Origin: Dugong dugon | Lineage: Eukaryota > Chordata > Mammalia > Sirenia > Dugongidae | Length of the DNA stretch: 64,000 nucleotides | NCBI GenBank assembly: GCA_030035585.1 | Contig: CM057475.1 | Coordinates: forward strand, 1,435,501 to 1,499,500 | Direction of reading: 5' to 3' | Shown here: positions 49,531 to 61,038 of the stretch, in pieces | Layout: each line of letters starts with the position of its first letter | How positions within the stretch are numbered: the first letter of the stretch is position 1 | Made by a program: the position numbers and the translations under genes | Notes under the pieces: model-generated | Database searches by the model: none | Told to the model about the DNA's origin: nothing | What the model saw: the letters and a program-made list of their open reading frames with translations, nothing else

Positions 49531-52500
49531 GTGTTTTGCAGTGAATTTCAGTTCTGCGCTGTGGTTTTCTCCCACTCCGTCAGGGAGTCTCCGTTGTGCT
49601 CCCTGTCGGGGCAGTCATTGATGGTAGCCAGGAGCCATCTAGTTTCTTCTGGTCTTAGGCTGATGGAGTCTCTGATTTATGTGGCCTTTTTGTCTCTTGG
49701 ACTAATATTTTCCTTGTGTGTTTGGTATTCTTCATTCTCCTTTGTTCCAGGTTGGTTGGGACCTATTGATGCATCTAGATGGCTGCTCGAAAGCTTTTAA
49801 GACCCCAGACGCCTCTCACCAAAGTGGGGTGCAGAACATTTGCTTAATAAACTTTGTTATGCCAACTGACCTTGATGTCACCAGAAATCATGATCCCCAG
49901 CCCCCAGCCCCAGCTATTCCATCCTCAAAGTCTTTCCTTGTGTTCAGGAAACTTCTTAGCTTTTCCTTTGGTCCAGTTGTTCTGACTTCCCCCTGTATTG
50001 GGTGTTTCCCGCCCTGCACCTGAAACAATTCTTGTCTACTCTCTAGTTAGTAAGTTCCTCTCCCTCCCTCCCCACCCTTTTATCCATCAAATAATGCTTT
50101 TTTTCTGTGTTTAAACCTTTTCTTGAGTGGTCTCATACAATGTTTGTTCTTTAGTGACTGACATTTCACTCAGCATAATGCCCTCCAGATTCAGCCATGT
50201 TGTCAAATGTTTCCAGGATTCATCATTGTTCTTTATCAGTGCATAGTATTGCATTGTGTGTATGTACCATAATTTGCTTATCCATTCATCTGTTGATGAC
50301 CATTTAGTTTGTTTCCATGTTTTTGCTATTGTGAATAGTGCTGCAATAACATGGGTGTGCATACGTCTATTCGTGTGATGGCTCTCATGTCTCTCGGATA
50401 TATTCCTAGGGATGGGATTGCTGTGATATTTCTAGCTTTTGAAGGAAGTGTCATAGCGATTTGCAAAATGGTTGTACCATTTTACATTCTCACTGGTGGT
50501 GCATAAGAATCCAAACTCCCAGCAATCACTCCAAAATTTATGTCCTTTTTTTAAATTTGCTGCCAGTAAAACAACAAGAACAATAATAGACTTGCTATGA
50601 AGAGCAAGACTGATGTTGGCTGTTGGTTTTCTATAGACGCCCTCTTATTACGTTGAGAAATTTCCCCTCTATGCCTATTTTATTGAGAATTTTTACCATG
50701 GGTGTGTGTTGGACTTTATTAAAAGTCTTTTCTGTGTTGATTGAGATGAACAAGTGATTTTTTTCTTTTCTTTTATGTATGTGGATGGATTGATTTTCTA
50801 ATGTTTAAACATCTTTGCATACCTGGTATGAATCCCACTTTTTGTGGTGTATTTTTTTTTTTTTTTTTTTGGTATGAGGCTGAATTCTATTGGCTAGAAT
50901 TTTGTTGAGAAGTTTTGCATCGATGTTCCTGAGAGATAATGTTCTGCAATTTTCTTTTTTTGTGGTATCTTTTCCTGTTCTTAGTATCAAGGATATGCTA
51001 GATTCATAGATTCAATTCAGAAGTATCTCTTCCTTTTCTATGTTCTGAATTATTTTAAGTAGTACTGGCACAAGCTCTTCTCTTAATGTTTGGTAGCAAT
51101 CCAGTAAAGCCATCTGGGCAAGGGCTGTTTTTGTTGTTGGTAGTTTTTTTAAATCATCTTTTCACTCTCTTCTCTTGTTCCAGGTCTGTCCACATTTTCT
51201 ACCTCAGTTTGTGTTAGTTTAGGGAGGTAGTGTGTTTCTAGAAATTTGTCCATTTCCTCTAAGTTTGTATGTTGGAGTATAGTTTTTCATAGTACTCTAT
51301 TTTAATCCTTTTTATTTCAGTTGTGACTCTTGGAATGCCCCCCATTTCATTTCTTTTTTTGGTTATTTTTCATCCTCTCCTGTTTTTCTTTTGTCAATTA
51401 GACCAATGGTTTGTCAGTTTGGGGGATCCTTCCAAAGAACCAGCTTTTGATTTTGTTAATGCTCTCTATTCTTTTTCTATTGTCTATTTCATTTATTTTT
51501 TGCTTTGATCTTTATTACTTCATATCTCCCCGTGTCTGTGGACTTCTTTCACTGTTCCCTTTCTATTTGTTCGAGTTGTACAGGTAAAGTTCTGATTTAA
51601 TCCCTTTCTTGTTTTTTGATGTGTGCATCTATTGATATAAATTGACCTCTGAGCTCCCGAGTGGATGGGGCTGAGGGATAGTCAGGGTGGGGTCCAGGGA
51701 CCATGTGGGAACCTCTCAGGAGCACAGCACTCAGCGTGAGGTACTCATAGGCTGGAGGGAAGGGAAAGGATATTATCTGTGGAGCTAAGTGGGTAAGTGA
51801 AAGAAGAGAGAGAATTAAAAATAGAAAAATAAAAAGGTGAAGGAAATAAGAAAAAAGTAAATAAAATCGTGGCAGGGTGTGATTTGGTGGATGTGAGTGG
51901 GGTAGGCAGTGTGAGACTCTGTGCTGGTGACTGAGCAGAGCATTTCAGTCTTTCCAGAAGGGGCTTGGAGGTGGGAGAAAGGAAAGGAAAGAAGGCAAAG
52001 AGAGAGAAGAAATGAATCAACCAACAATAAAATAAAATGAAAACGGTAACAACAGAAAAAAATACGATGGTGGGAAAGTGGGGCAGGACAGAAATGGAAT
52101 GTTAGCAAGCCAATGTCTCTCTCACTGGGTGGTATGGTACGGTTCATCAGCAAGAGGCAGAGGCAACACAGGGCCTAGGTGGGAGGCAGAAGGAAAAGGG
52201 AGAAGGCAAAACATAAAGAAAAACAAAAAATATGGAGCTGAGGGAGCTGGCCTGTTCAGTAACCCAGACCTGGGAAGACCATTTGCCAGAGGCTATCCAG
52301 CCAAGAGGTACAGCACAGTCTACCAAGTCTACCAAGCAGTGGTGGCACATGGGGCTAGGTGGGTGGGAGAAAAGAAAGGAAGGGAGAGAGAGAGAAGAAT
52401 CAATAACACCCAAAAAGAAAAAAACAACCAAAATCCAAAACCAAAAGAAAGCAAACAAACAATAAATTAATTAATAAAATGGCACTGAAGAAGCTGGTCA

Positions 52501-53475
52501 GTGATGAAGGCACAAACCCTGGGAGGCCACATGCCAGTGATTTTCTGCCAAGTGGCACAGCAAAGACACTCTAGAAGGATCAGGTATGGTGCACAGGGCT
52601 AGGTGGCAGGAGAAAGGAAAGTAAGGAAAGGAGAGAGAGAAGAAACAAAAAAAAAGAACAAAATAAAAAAACAGAAGTAAACAAACCAAGGAAGGAAAGG
52701 AAAGAAAGAAGAAACAGTGAAGCTAGCTGCGCAGGAGAAAGGAAAGGAAGGAAGGGAGAGAGAGAGAAGCAACAGTAACAACAACGAAAAAAACAAAAAG
52801 CCAATAACAAAAAAAAAAAATTGCACTAAAGGGGCCAGCTGGTGGGAGCGAGGTAGACCCGAGGAAGAGTGAGCTAGTGTCTCTCTGGCTGAGCGATGGT
52901 GGCCTGTTTGAAAATGGCACAGGCCTCATAGAAGTAATAAGTGGGGAGTGTAGGGGTGGGAAAACATGTATATCTGGTTACAGGGTGCTCTGTCTCCTGT
53001 TGGGAGCTACTTGAAGTTGCCCTCTTGTTCTTCCTGTCCACAGTCCTTGGTGACTGAGGTCCAAGATGACTACTCCAGGCAGCAGTGAAGTGGTATCTCT
53101 CAGTCCGATTGGCTGTTTCCCATTGGCAAGCAATGGAGACCTCATACAATGAAGAAGGGTGGGAAAGCGTGTATCCCTGGTTACTGGGTGCTCTGTCTCC
53201 TGTTGGGAGCTCCATGAAGCTGCCTTCCCATACTCCCTGTCTGTGTTCCTTGGTGGCTATAGTCCAAGATAAGGTATCCCTGCTGTGTTAGCTGCTAGGG
53301 GTTCTCTGTCAGTTTCTTGTTCCATTTGGTTATTGATCAAGTTCTTTATTCCTTCATTGATGCTTAGAGTTCCAGGATTGATGTTTGTATCACTTTTGCC
53401 TAGTTTTTAAGGTCTTGGCTGCAAAGGGACAGCCTGATGCTTCTGACTATAGTACCATGTTGGCTCCGCCTCCTT
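49531..53475 (-). mobile_element. L1 LINE (L1-J), minus: 5' UTR, deleted middle, ORF2 end, 3' UTR
   Basis: The 5' end is at about 53475 (complement of aaggaggcggagccaacatgg), so the element is not truncated at its 5' end. The 5' UTR (to about 51660) contains repeated units: ctggttacagggtgctctgtctcctgttgggagct near 52980 and again, slightly changed, near 53180. It also has purine-rich tracts. The text then jumps to mid ORF2, so ORF1 and the start of ORF2 are missing. ORF2 continues to 50100 ([20 protein letters not shown] at 50930-50840). The 3' UTR ends at about 49545 in the shared join described for 43.3 kb. Confidence 0.85.
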
Positions 53476-53479
53476 AACT

Positions 53480-53845
53480 TCCATTTTCTAATGTGTTGTA
53501 AATCCTGACCTCTACTTGTGGTTGTAATCCCATTTGTGAATGGGTTGTGTTGATTATGTTCAGAAGGCAGGTTTTGGTTGTTAATAAGCATAAATTTATG
53601 TTTTTTTTGTTAATGAAGACAAGGTTCCGTGTGTTATGTTAATAAGGCAGAATTAGGGTCTGATGGATCCTAAGTCACCAACCTTACTGAAGTCACACCC
53701 TTGATTGAGTCATGCCTTGTATCTTACAAGAGATAACAGGAGGGAGAAGCAAGCAGAGAGAGGAAGGACATGACTACCACCAAGAAAGAAGAGCTGGAAG
53801 CAGAGCGCATCCTTTGTAAGCTGTGGGGAGCAGGATCCCTCTGTT
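53480..53845 (+). mobile_element. MaLR-type LTR, partial
   Basis: The sequence gttgtaaatcctgacctcta, then gttaataaggcagaattagg, and gagagaggaaggacatgactaccaccaagaaagaagagctggaagcagagcgcatcc parallels 54730-54930 of the complete LTR at 54654. Both ends are lost. A 63-codon open frame in it is not a gene. Confidence 0.65.
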
Positions 53846-54204
53846 CATCCTCTGTTTTTTTTGATAAAGAATGTGAACAGTTGTTAGATTTTGTTAATGA
53901 TTCAACTTTGAAACAGAAATTTCTTCTGACTCCTTACAAAATCCTGAGTGAGTTTAACTGAAATTGCAGACAAAAGAAAATAGTTTCCACTTGCAGCTAG
54001 TAGTCGGTGTGTGTCAACTTTTTCCTTGGGCACTTGAAGCAAATTAGACTGTCAAGGTGAAGTAAGCCTGTAGCTGACCAGCTCCTAATTACAAAATTGG
54101 GTCCACTAGGGCTTCATTGTGTTAACTGATTGCACCAGGATCAGTCTATGTAAATGTATATGTATAAAATAAAGTTGAGAAAATTAAATATTTCCTTAGT
54201 CTTT
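53846..54204 (+). other. Unidentified sequence with a polyadenylation-type end
   Basis: An open frame continues from the LTR as KECEQLLDFVNDSTLKQKFL and stops at 53961. The rest is AT-rich and ends near ataaaataaagttgaga. It could be the 3' end of an unrecognised retrocopy. I cannot name a source gene. Confidence 0.3.
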
Positions 54205-54425
54205 TTAAGGGGTCCCAGGGAGGCACAAACAGTTAAGCACTTGGCTGCTAACCAAGAGGCTGGGGTTCAGGTCCACCCAAAGACACCTTGTAAGAAAGTC
54301 CTGGTGATCTACTATGGAAAAATCAGTCTTTGAAAAACCCTATGGAGCACAGTTCTCCTCTGACACACATGGGGTTGCCGTAAGTTAGAAGTGACTCCAT
54401 GACAACTGGTTACCAGTTGATTAGT
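54205..54425 (+). repeat. AfroSINE-like SINE
   Basis: It has the head caaacagttaagcacttggctgctaacc, the body gaaaaaccctatggagcacagttctcctctgacacacatggggttgccgtaagttagaag, and the tail tgacaactggtta. Confidence 0.85.
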
Positions 54426-54653
54426 CTCTTTTGTAGGTTGAAAATGCATGGACTATTCAGTTTGAGAAAAGGGTGGCCCTCCTAAACAGTACACACAGTC
54501 CTATCTGCCCAGCCAGCCTGGGGTGGTTGTCAGACCAGGTTGTGAGCTGGGAGGATTGTCAACCGTCAATGAGAGAAGAAGCCATTGAAACAGCACTCCT
54601 CTTTGGTATGACCTTCCTCCAGAGTGAAAGGTTTTTCCACAGGCCTTGGGGGC

Positions 54654-55134
54654 TGTCATGGATTGAATTATGTCCCCCAAAAAATGGGTGTATCAATTTG
54701 GCTGGGCCATGATTCCTGGTACTGTGTGATTTTTCCCATATGTTGTAAATCCTGCTTCTATGATGTTAATGAGGGAGGATGAGTGGCAGTTGTGTTAGTA
54801 AGGCAGGACTGGATATACAAGACTGGATTGTGTCCTGAGGCAATCTCTTGAGATATAAAAGACAGAAGTGAGCAGTGAGATAGGGAGACCTCATACCATC
54901 AAGAAAGCAGTGCCGGGAGTGGAGCGCGTCCTTTGGACCGGGGTCCCTGCGCCGCGAAGCTCCTAGTCCGGGGGAACACTAATGAGAAGGCGGAGAGAGA
55001 GAAAGCCTTCCCCTGGAGCTGACACCTTGAATTTGGACTTTTAGCCTACTTTGATTACGAGGAAATAAACTTCTCTTTGTTAAAACCATCCACTTGTGGT
55101 ATTTCTGTTATGGCAGCACTAGATGACTAGGGCA
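54654..55134 (+). mobile_element. Solo MaLR-type LTR with 5-bp target duplication
   Basis: A complete LTR of 481 bp runs from TGTCATGGATTGAATTATG to ...CACTAGATGACTAGGGCA. It is flanked by ggggc at 54649-54653 and 55135-55139, the 5-bp duplication typical of ERVL/MaLR integration. It has agatataaaag at 54852 as a possible TATA box and gaggaaataaactt (polyadenylation-type signal) near 55060. No internal genes are present. It lies 364 bases upstream of the DUX relic and could in principle act as its promoter; that is inference only. Confidence 0.92.
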
Positions 55135-55139
55135 GGGGC

Positions 55140-55497
55140 TTAGCCCACCTTCCAGAGGTCTCTAGAACACATAACTGACATACATTACCTGAAAGTGCTA
55201 ACCTATTTTTAAAAGCAACTGGAAGATGAAAACCTCTGATGCAACATGTTAATAGAATGATGGTTGCCAAATCCCCTGATAAAATCTCCACTTCCACTTA
55301 GGAGTCATCCTGCCCTTTCAAGATTTCCTCCAAGGTCTTAGGTGTTTAATGAAGGGCTCCAGTGGGAAGGCATTTAAGAAATGGGCCTTGGCACCTTCCT
55401 TTGCTCCGCAAAGCATTCTGGGCATCGCTGAGTCCTGTGTTTCCGGAAGCTGTTCACTTGGCCGCTAGTCTCCGTGCAATCCAGCTGACTTGCCAAT
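55140..55497. other. Flank upstream of the DUX relic
   Basis: No TATA box or known element is recognised. The GC content rises from about 55380 toward the ATG, which may be 5' UTR. Confidence 0.4.
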
Positions 55498-56809
55498 ATG
55501 GATCTGATCGGCACTTCAAGTCACTCTCCAAAAACACAAGGCCAACGAAAGAGGTTGGTTTTGAAGCCGAGTCAAAAAGAGGTCCGGTGAGCATCGTTTG
55601 AACAGAACCCCTACCCTGGTATCACTACCAGAGAAGAACTCGCCCAAAAATTGGCATTCCGGAGGATCGAATTCACATACGGTTTCACAACCGCAGAGCA
55701 CGTCGCCTGAAGAAGAGCTGCTCGGCCTCTGGATGTGCCTTAGAAGAAGAGCCATTCCAGGGTCAGGAAGAGCCTCAGCCTTGGTCTCCGGAAAATTTCC
55801 CCAAAGCAGCCAGACGAAAGCACACATCCATCACCAGCTCTCAAAGGAGCTCCTAGTTTAAGCCTTTGAGAAGAACTGATACCCTGGTATCGAGGCCAGG
55901 AAAGAACTGGCTCAACAAATGGGCCTTCTGGAATCCAGAATTCACTTATCGTTTCAGAACCAAAGAACTTGGAACCCAGTGCAGAGCACAAGTGCACCAC
56001 CAGTGAAGTCCTTGGCAGAGAGCCCAACTCATGGGATGCTTCCACTTGACCAAAGCAACCTGTCCTGTGTCCAGAGCATGTCTCATCATGGCCTACCCTC
56101 CCATCCCTCCAGCAGCAACCAAGCCATCCTCCCTCTTCTCCTGGAGTCCCACACACCTTTTGTTGCTTCACATCCCACCAGGGGCTGTGTCAGCCAAGCA
56201 CCAGGTGTCATGATGGTCCAGCCCACCCTGGATGTGCAGACAGCAGAGACCTCTCACACCCCGGGGACAGGCCTGAATCCTTTGCCAACAGAACCGACTG
56301 TGGGAAAGAGGCTGTCAGATACTCAGACTCCTTCCTGGTTCCAATACCCAGGACATGGCCAGGATCCCAACCAGCACACTGTCTCGGCAAAATTGCGTGG
56401 CCAAGACTGTCCTTAGCCTGAGAATCCAAAGAAGCATTGGCAGGCTCTGGCTCAGCAAGGCCCAGCTCCCTTCATGCAGTGGGGCTGTGAGGTGGCCCAG
56501 GGTGTGATAGCCACATGGGAGCCTACCCAGGAGACACTTCAGCAGCCCGGACACCCCAAGACACACCTGTGGCAAGAGCCGGCACAATCAGCTCAAGGCT
56601 CATCTCGTCCACTGGACCAAGACTGTCTAGAAACCATGAGCCTTTTAGACGAACTCCTCTCCATCACAGAGTTTCAGGAAAAAGCCCAAGCCTTTCTGAA
56701 CGTGGATCCACAGAAGGAGGTCCCTCCACAGCTCGAACTCTCCCTCAGCAACATTGACTTTCAGGCTCTGCTTGATGTGCTGCAAGACTCGCCAGGGCTT
56801 CAGATTTAG
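55498..56809 (+). pseudogene. DUX: Intronless double-homeobox (DUX4/DUXC-like) pseudogene
   Basis: DUX proteins are embryonic genome activators with two homeodomains and a C-terminal activation domain. From the ATG at 55498 the frame reads QRKRLVLKPSQKEVR, then a TGA (55588-55590; CGA to TGA is likely) inside helix 1 of homeodomain 1, then EQNPYPGITTREELAQK. A 1-bp deletion near 55640 shifts to GIPEDRIHIRFHNRRARRLK. Homeodomain 2 has a TAA (55859-55861) and a TGA (55877-55879), then YPGIEARKELAQQMGLLESR and LSFQNQR. The Trp of the recognition helix is lost in both (R and S). A Pro/Ser-rich middle follows, with a TAG at 56414-56416. The open C-terminus (56474-56809) ends in LLDELLSITEFQEKAQAF and DFQALLDVLQDSPGLQI, the conserved DUX4/DUXC tail. 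About 437 codons without introns. Confidence 0.93.
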
Positions 56810-58295
56810 GAGGGGGCTGTCTAAACCCGCATCCAAGCATCCTATCCCTTGTGGAGGAATCAGAATGGTGTTCGGGAGCAAAATGAACGCAGGAAGATGG
56901 ACCAGACTCTGGGAAACTTCGACCTAGCACACTGACACGGCACTGACGGTGTGTCTTCAAGTCGTTGGGTGCCCCATCCTTCGGAGGCTCCATTTTGCCT
57001 CCAGAGGCACCACGGACACCAGGCAGTGGACCCATTCACTAAAGCCACGTGAACAAAAGCCTTCTCGTGACTGACCTGAACTCCTCCCTGTGACCATCAC
57101 CTCCTTGGCAATCTGGGCAGTTCATGAACTGCAACCAAACTCCAGCAAGGCAAGTAGGTCTGCCTTTCCCACATCTCAACTTCTTTCCCTTCTGACGAGA
57201 TGGGAAGTCAAAATGGAAATTAGGTTGATGTGTAGAGAATGAGAGGATGCTCTCTGTACTCATAACGAGATTTTCTGAAAATGAGGGATTTTTTTTCTTG
57301 CTTGTTCATTTCTCCTTAGCTTTGAGAGTGGGAATTGGGGACTGGAAGAGAGTTTGTTCCATATCCATCACTGAAGGAATGATGGCACAGGTTATGTCCC
57401 AGAGCGATCACACCCCTGGGCACAGGTTATGTCCCAGAGCGATCACACCCCTGCAAATGTATGATTTCCTTGAGCCACTTTCAACCCACAGAAAATGGAC
57501 AGTGAGGCATTAGGGCAACACCATTCCATCAGTGAACAAAGTGTATCAATGTAATTATTGTCACGCTTGTTTGGAGTTATATATATATCTAGGGTCATGT
57601 CTCTCCATATGCTTGCCTATCTCATGAAAAATAAATTTATTGTATATAAACTTAAGTCCTCTTTCTTATCGTCTTTCATCTCAGACTCCTCCAGTCGTCG
57701 TGGGAAGTGGGAGCCTCTAAAACACGATATAGATTATCCAGCGGGATGAGAATTTTCGTTGGTACAATAAACACAGTTGAAAGGTTCACAAAAAATAACC
57801 CACTTTTTAAAGCCGGAGAACATGCGTCTGAAAAAACATCTCAATAGCACAAAGGAATGTGAAATGACAAGTAGGTGTCTCTGCAGAACCTCAGCTCCAT
57901 TCCTAGAAGCCCCAATCTCCTACCCCTATCCCAGACCTCTATGCGCTCCCCCCACCCCTTCTAACTAGGAATGAGGCCACACTGCCCACTCTTCTTCGTC
58001 CTGCTGGTTTCCTCCTTTGCTGGCATCTAGGCCTTTGGTCCAGGCAGCCCGCCTCTGGCTGCCTGACGCCTTCTGTGTCCCCACTGCTTGCCGGCCCCGT
58101 GTGAAAGTGCCAATTTGCCCACAGCATCGCCAACTTAGTGTGTCACCGAATCTTGTGATCTTTGACAGTCGGCTAGGTCTCTAAAAGGAACAAATGAGTT
58201 AAAGGAAGGAGCAAGCAGAAAAAAGCAAGTGAGGGAAAGAATGTTTGAGACACAAGACTAATTTACTTCAGTCCGTCTGGGCTCATGAGTCCACG
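56810..58295. other. 3' flank of the DUX relic, mostly unassigned
   Basis: It may include former DUX 3' UTR. An exact 34-base direct repeat with a 35-base period (57385-57418 and 57420-57453) is embedded. An aaaataaatttattg stretch at 57625 could be a polyadenylation signal. No other gene is recognised. Confidence 0.4.
57385..57453. repeat. Two exact 34-bp tandem copies
   Basis: The block gcacaggttatgtcccagag... ending cacccctg is present twice, with one G between copies. Confidence 0.95.
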
Positions 58296-58299
58296 TTTT

Positions 58300-58870
58300 G
58301 GCGACACCGGGCTGTCCGGGCTTCAAGATCAGATCACGGCCGAGTTCAGAGGCCCTAAACCCTTCTTGCCCGCCAAAAGCGGCCGAACAGAGAGGGGCGG
58401 AGGGCGGCGGGGGTCGGGGGGAAGAGTTTGGACAAAAGTGTGTTCAAGAGCAAATCAGTGAGAGCTAAAAGAGGCGACGAGGTCCGCGCCACGTCCTGGA
58501 ACCTCGGCAGAGGCGGGCTCACCGGGTCAAGGCGGATTCCGAATGCGCGAGGCTGGAACAGGAAGCCCGGGGCTCCCAGCGCCTGGAGGGGACCAGGCCT
58601 TGCTCTGCGGGAGAGGCCGCGCCCTCTGGAGGCCCCAGCCCAGCACCACGGTGGACCCAGAGCCTGGGCGGCTGCTAATGGAGGGGTACCGAGGTGACTC
58701 CGGGAATGAGTCTGCGACAACTTCAACGGATAAAGAGCCAATGTATCCCCATACACGTGCGTGCCTACGTGACTACCCAAAGGGATTTACCTAGTCTTTC
58801 CAGGGGCGTCACGGGTTGGGGGGTAGGGGCGATGCGGACCACACCCACGCCAGGCGACACTGTCAGAGGC
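58300..58870. promoter_or_regulatory. CpG-rich stretch (possible CpG island)
   Basis: I count roughly 30 CpG dinucleotides in 550 bases, with GC boxes such as gaggggcggagggcggcggggg near 58390. The surrounding DNA is CpG-poor. No adjacent gene start is recognised. It lies between the two DUX-like sequences, which would fit a D4Z4-like repeat flank, but no direct match is shown. Confidence 0.45.
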
Positions 58871-59861
58871 CCGCTGAAATGACTGTCCAGACATTCTTCC
58901 GCTGTGTTTCGGCAGAAATGTATTATTTTTAAAACAATATCCCTGTAGTTAGATATAACTCCAGAAACAGTTTTCGTAAGCCTGGCTTACGTGTATCCAT
59001 ATAACTAACTACAAGGTTAACAGAACTATGCTAGTTGACTTTGGGAACCTTATAACGCCCTCTGCAGAGAGCTGTCAGTTTCATGCAATTACAACGACGC
59101 TTGGAAACCCGTGGTTTCGAGGTTTGTCTGCTGTTGTTTTCTTTGCTGCTGGGGTTTCTGTAGTCGCCAATTTGGTCAAAGTTTCTGGTGTTCTAGGGGC
59201 AATATCGTGGTAATTAGTATTTCTGAACCTATGTGTGTATATATAATAGATATATATAGAGAGAGAAATATATATACACATGTTGAGAATGAAGTAGGAA
59301 TTTAAAGGAAAATAAGGAGCGATATATGGGAATTGCGATTTACGGTTAACATTAGTACAAAGACCATAGCAAGGATTCCGTACAGTCTGGTGTGGGAGGA
59401 GGTCGATGACATGGGCGACACTATTTCTAACTGCACTGTGTGACGCGAACTCTAGTGACGCCACTGTATGTGGAGACTCGAATCCCCTTTCTTTTCCTTT
59501 TGTTTGAAATAAATAATGGTTTCCTTTTTCTTTCTGGCCAGGTAGAACACCTCCTGGGCAAACAGTTCAGCGAACTACACCTAGCAGTGCCAAGGGATTT
59601 TCTCACCAAGAGCGGGTCTCCATCGCTTCCCCAGGAGGACACCTTCGGCGTTTGCTTCGGAACAAACGGTGAAATGGGACAGTATAGGTGTGAAAATAAT
59701 CATGACCGACCCTCCATACATCGGTGCGTTGTGTACAGTTATCAAGGGAAAGCACGAAGGAGGGCTGAAGGAGACCCGAGCTTCCCTGAAAGAGGACTGT
59801 GTTGGGGGAATGTCACTCTGGGTGCCCCCGACTTGTTTTAGGAGAATGTCTTCTCACATTA
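58871..59861. other. Unassigned sequence with a TA/GA-rich microsatellite
   Basis: A TA-rich tract with gagagaga at 59235-59280 is the only repeat I recognise. Open frames are short and on both strands. Confidence 0.4.
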
Positions 59862-60020
59862 GGGTTCCTGGGTGGCTCAAACAGTTCGCTCTGGGCCACT
59901 AATCAAAAGATTGACTCTTCAAACCCACTCAGCGGTGCAGCAGAGAATCGTGGCTATCTGCTTCCACACAAGATTACAGCCAAGAAAACCCAAGACAGCA
60001 GTTCTACTTTGTAACACATG
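59862..60020 (+). repeat. AfroSINE-like SINE
   Basis: It has the head agggttcctgggtggctcaaacagttcgctctgggcc and the body cttcaaacccactcagcggtgcagcagag...caagaaaacccaagacagcagttctactttgtaacac. Confidence 0.8.
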
Positions 60021-61038
60021 CTTTTGACATGGTTCCAAATCGAGTGGCCAATGATGCATTTCTTTTTAAAAAAGAGTCCTTTATTAGATAAGTTCTCTCT
60101 GTCTCTCAACTTTGCAAAGAGTTCCTGGAGCTTGGAGAAGAAACTCGGGGATACTAGGCGATGTGATAATGGGAGCTTGGTAAATGATGCCAAAATAAAA
60201 ACAAAAAACAAAAAACAGATGGACAGAGGAGTGCTAAGCTTAGCTGGGTGGAGGTGGTCCCGCCTTGGTCACCATCTCCTGAGTCCCCATGCCCAGCCAT
60301 TCCTTCCTCAGGGACCCACCTCTCCCTCCCCCAGCCTGGGCCTTTTGCATTCCCTTCCCCATCGGTGAGGCTGGCGCCGCCTGGAGAAATGGAGCCCGCA
60401 TGCCCAGTCATGGGGCTTGCTGTCCTGGTAACCCGTCCCACTTGCTTGGGTCCAGCTGAGTTTTCATGAGGAACCCTCCTGAAGAGTCCCCTCCACAGGG
60501 GTGAAGTCTGCAAATCTTTAGGGGAGAGGGTGGTGGTGAATACAGGGCTGGAGGTGATGGCGATGGGGGCAGGAGTAGGCATGCATGGAGTTGGCAGAAA
60601 GGGAAGGAGAGCAGGGAGAGGGAGGCTGGGGGAGTGGTGGGTATGAGGCAGTGGATGGGGGCAAGGTCATAGGAACAGGCGGAGCCAGAGGCCCCAGAAG
60701 AGGGGGGCAGGGCTGGAACCGGGCTGCGTCTCAGGACCCAAACAAAGCCTGACCCGGTCGACACCTGACGACATCCGCCTTTTCTCCACCGCAATCCTTC
60801 CATTTGGTCAGCAGGCTGACTGGTCGTGGTGGGGACGCGGGATTGCTAACAGGGAAGCCAGCCTAAAGGAACCAATCTCTGGGAAGACCCAAGTCACTCA
60901 ACTGATCAGCACTCAGCCCCGCCCCACAGGACTCCTTCTGTAGGTGCACTGTCCACGGGTGGCGGGCTAGAACCCCTGTTCCTGTCCTTTCCCTCTAGAG
61001 GCACTCGGTGGTGGTGGCTTTGTTCTGAGATACCCTGG
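60021..61038. other. Unassigned, GC-rich from 60240
   Basis: An A-rich run (60190-60215) precedes a GC-rich, Pro/Ser/Gly-coding-biased stretch with conflicting open frames on both strands (up to 142 codons). No domain is recognised, so no gene is called. Confidence 0.35.

Noticed and set aside
52580..52826. Hydrophobic minus-strand frames near the L1-J 5' UTR
   Set aside because: Same cause as at 9.4-9.9 kb: purine/pyrimidine-biased L1 5' UTR.
53770..53961. 63-codon open frame after an LTR as a small gene
   Set aside because: It begins inside LTR sequence and has no recognised family; kept only as an unidentified tail.
60154..60803. Minus-strand frames of 142 and 131 codons in GC-rich DNA
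   Set aside because: They overlap each other in different frames, have low-complexity Pro/Ser/Gly content, and show no domain or splice context.
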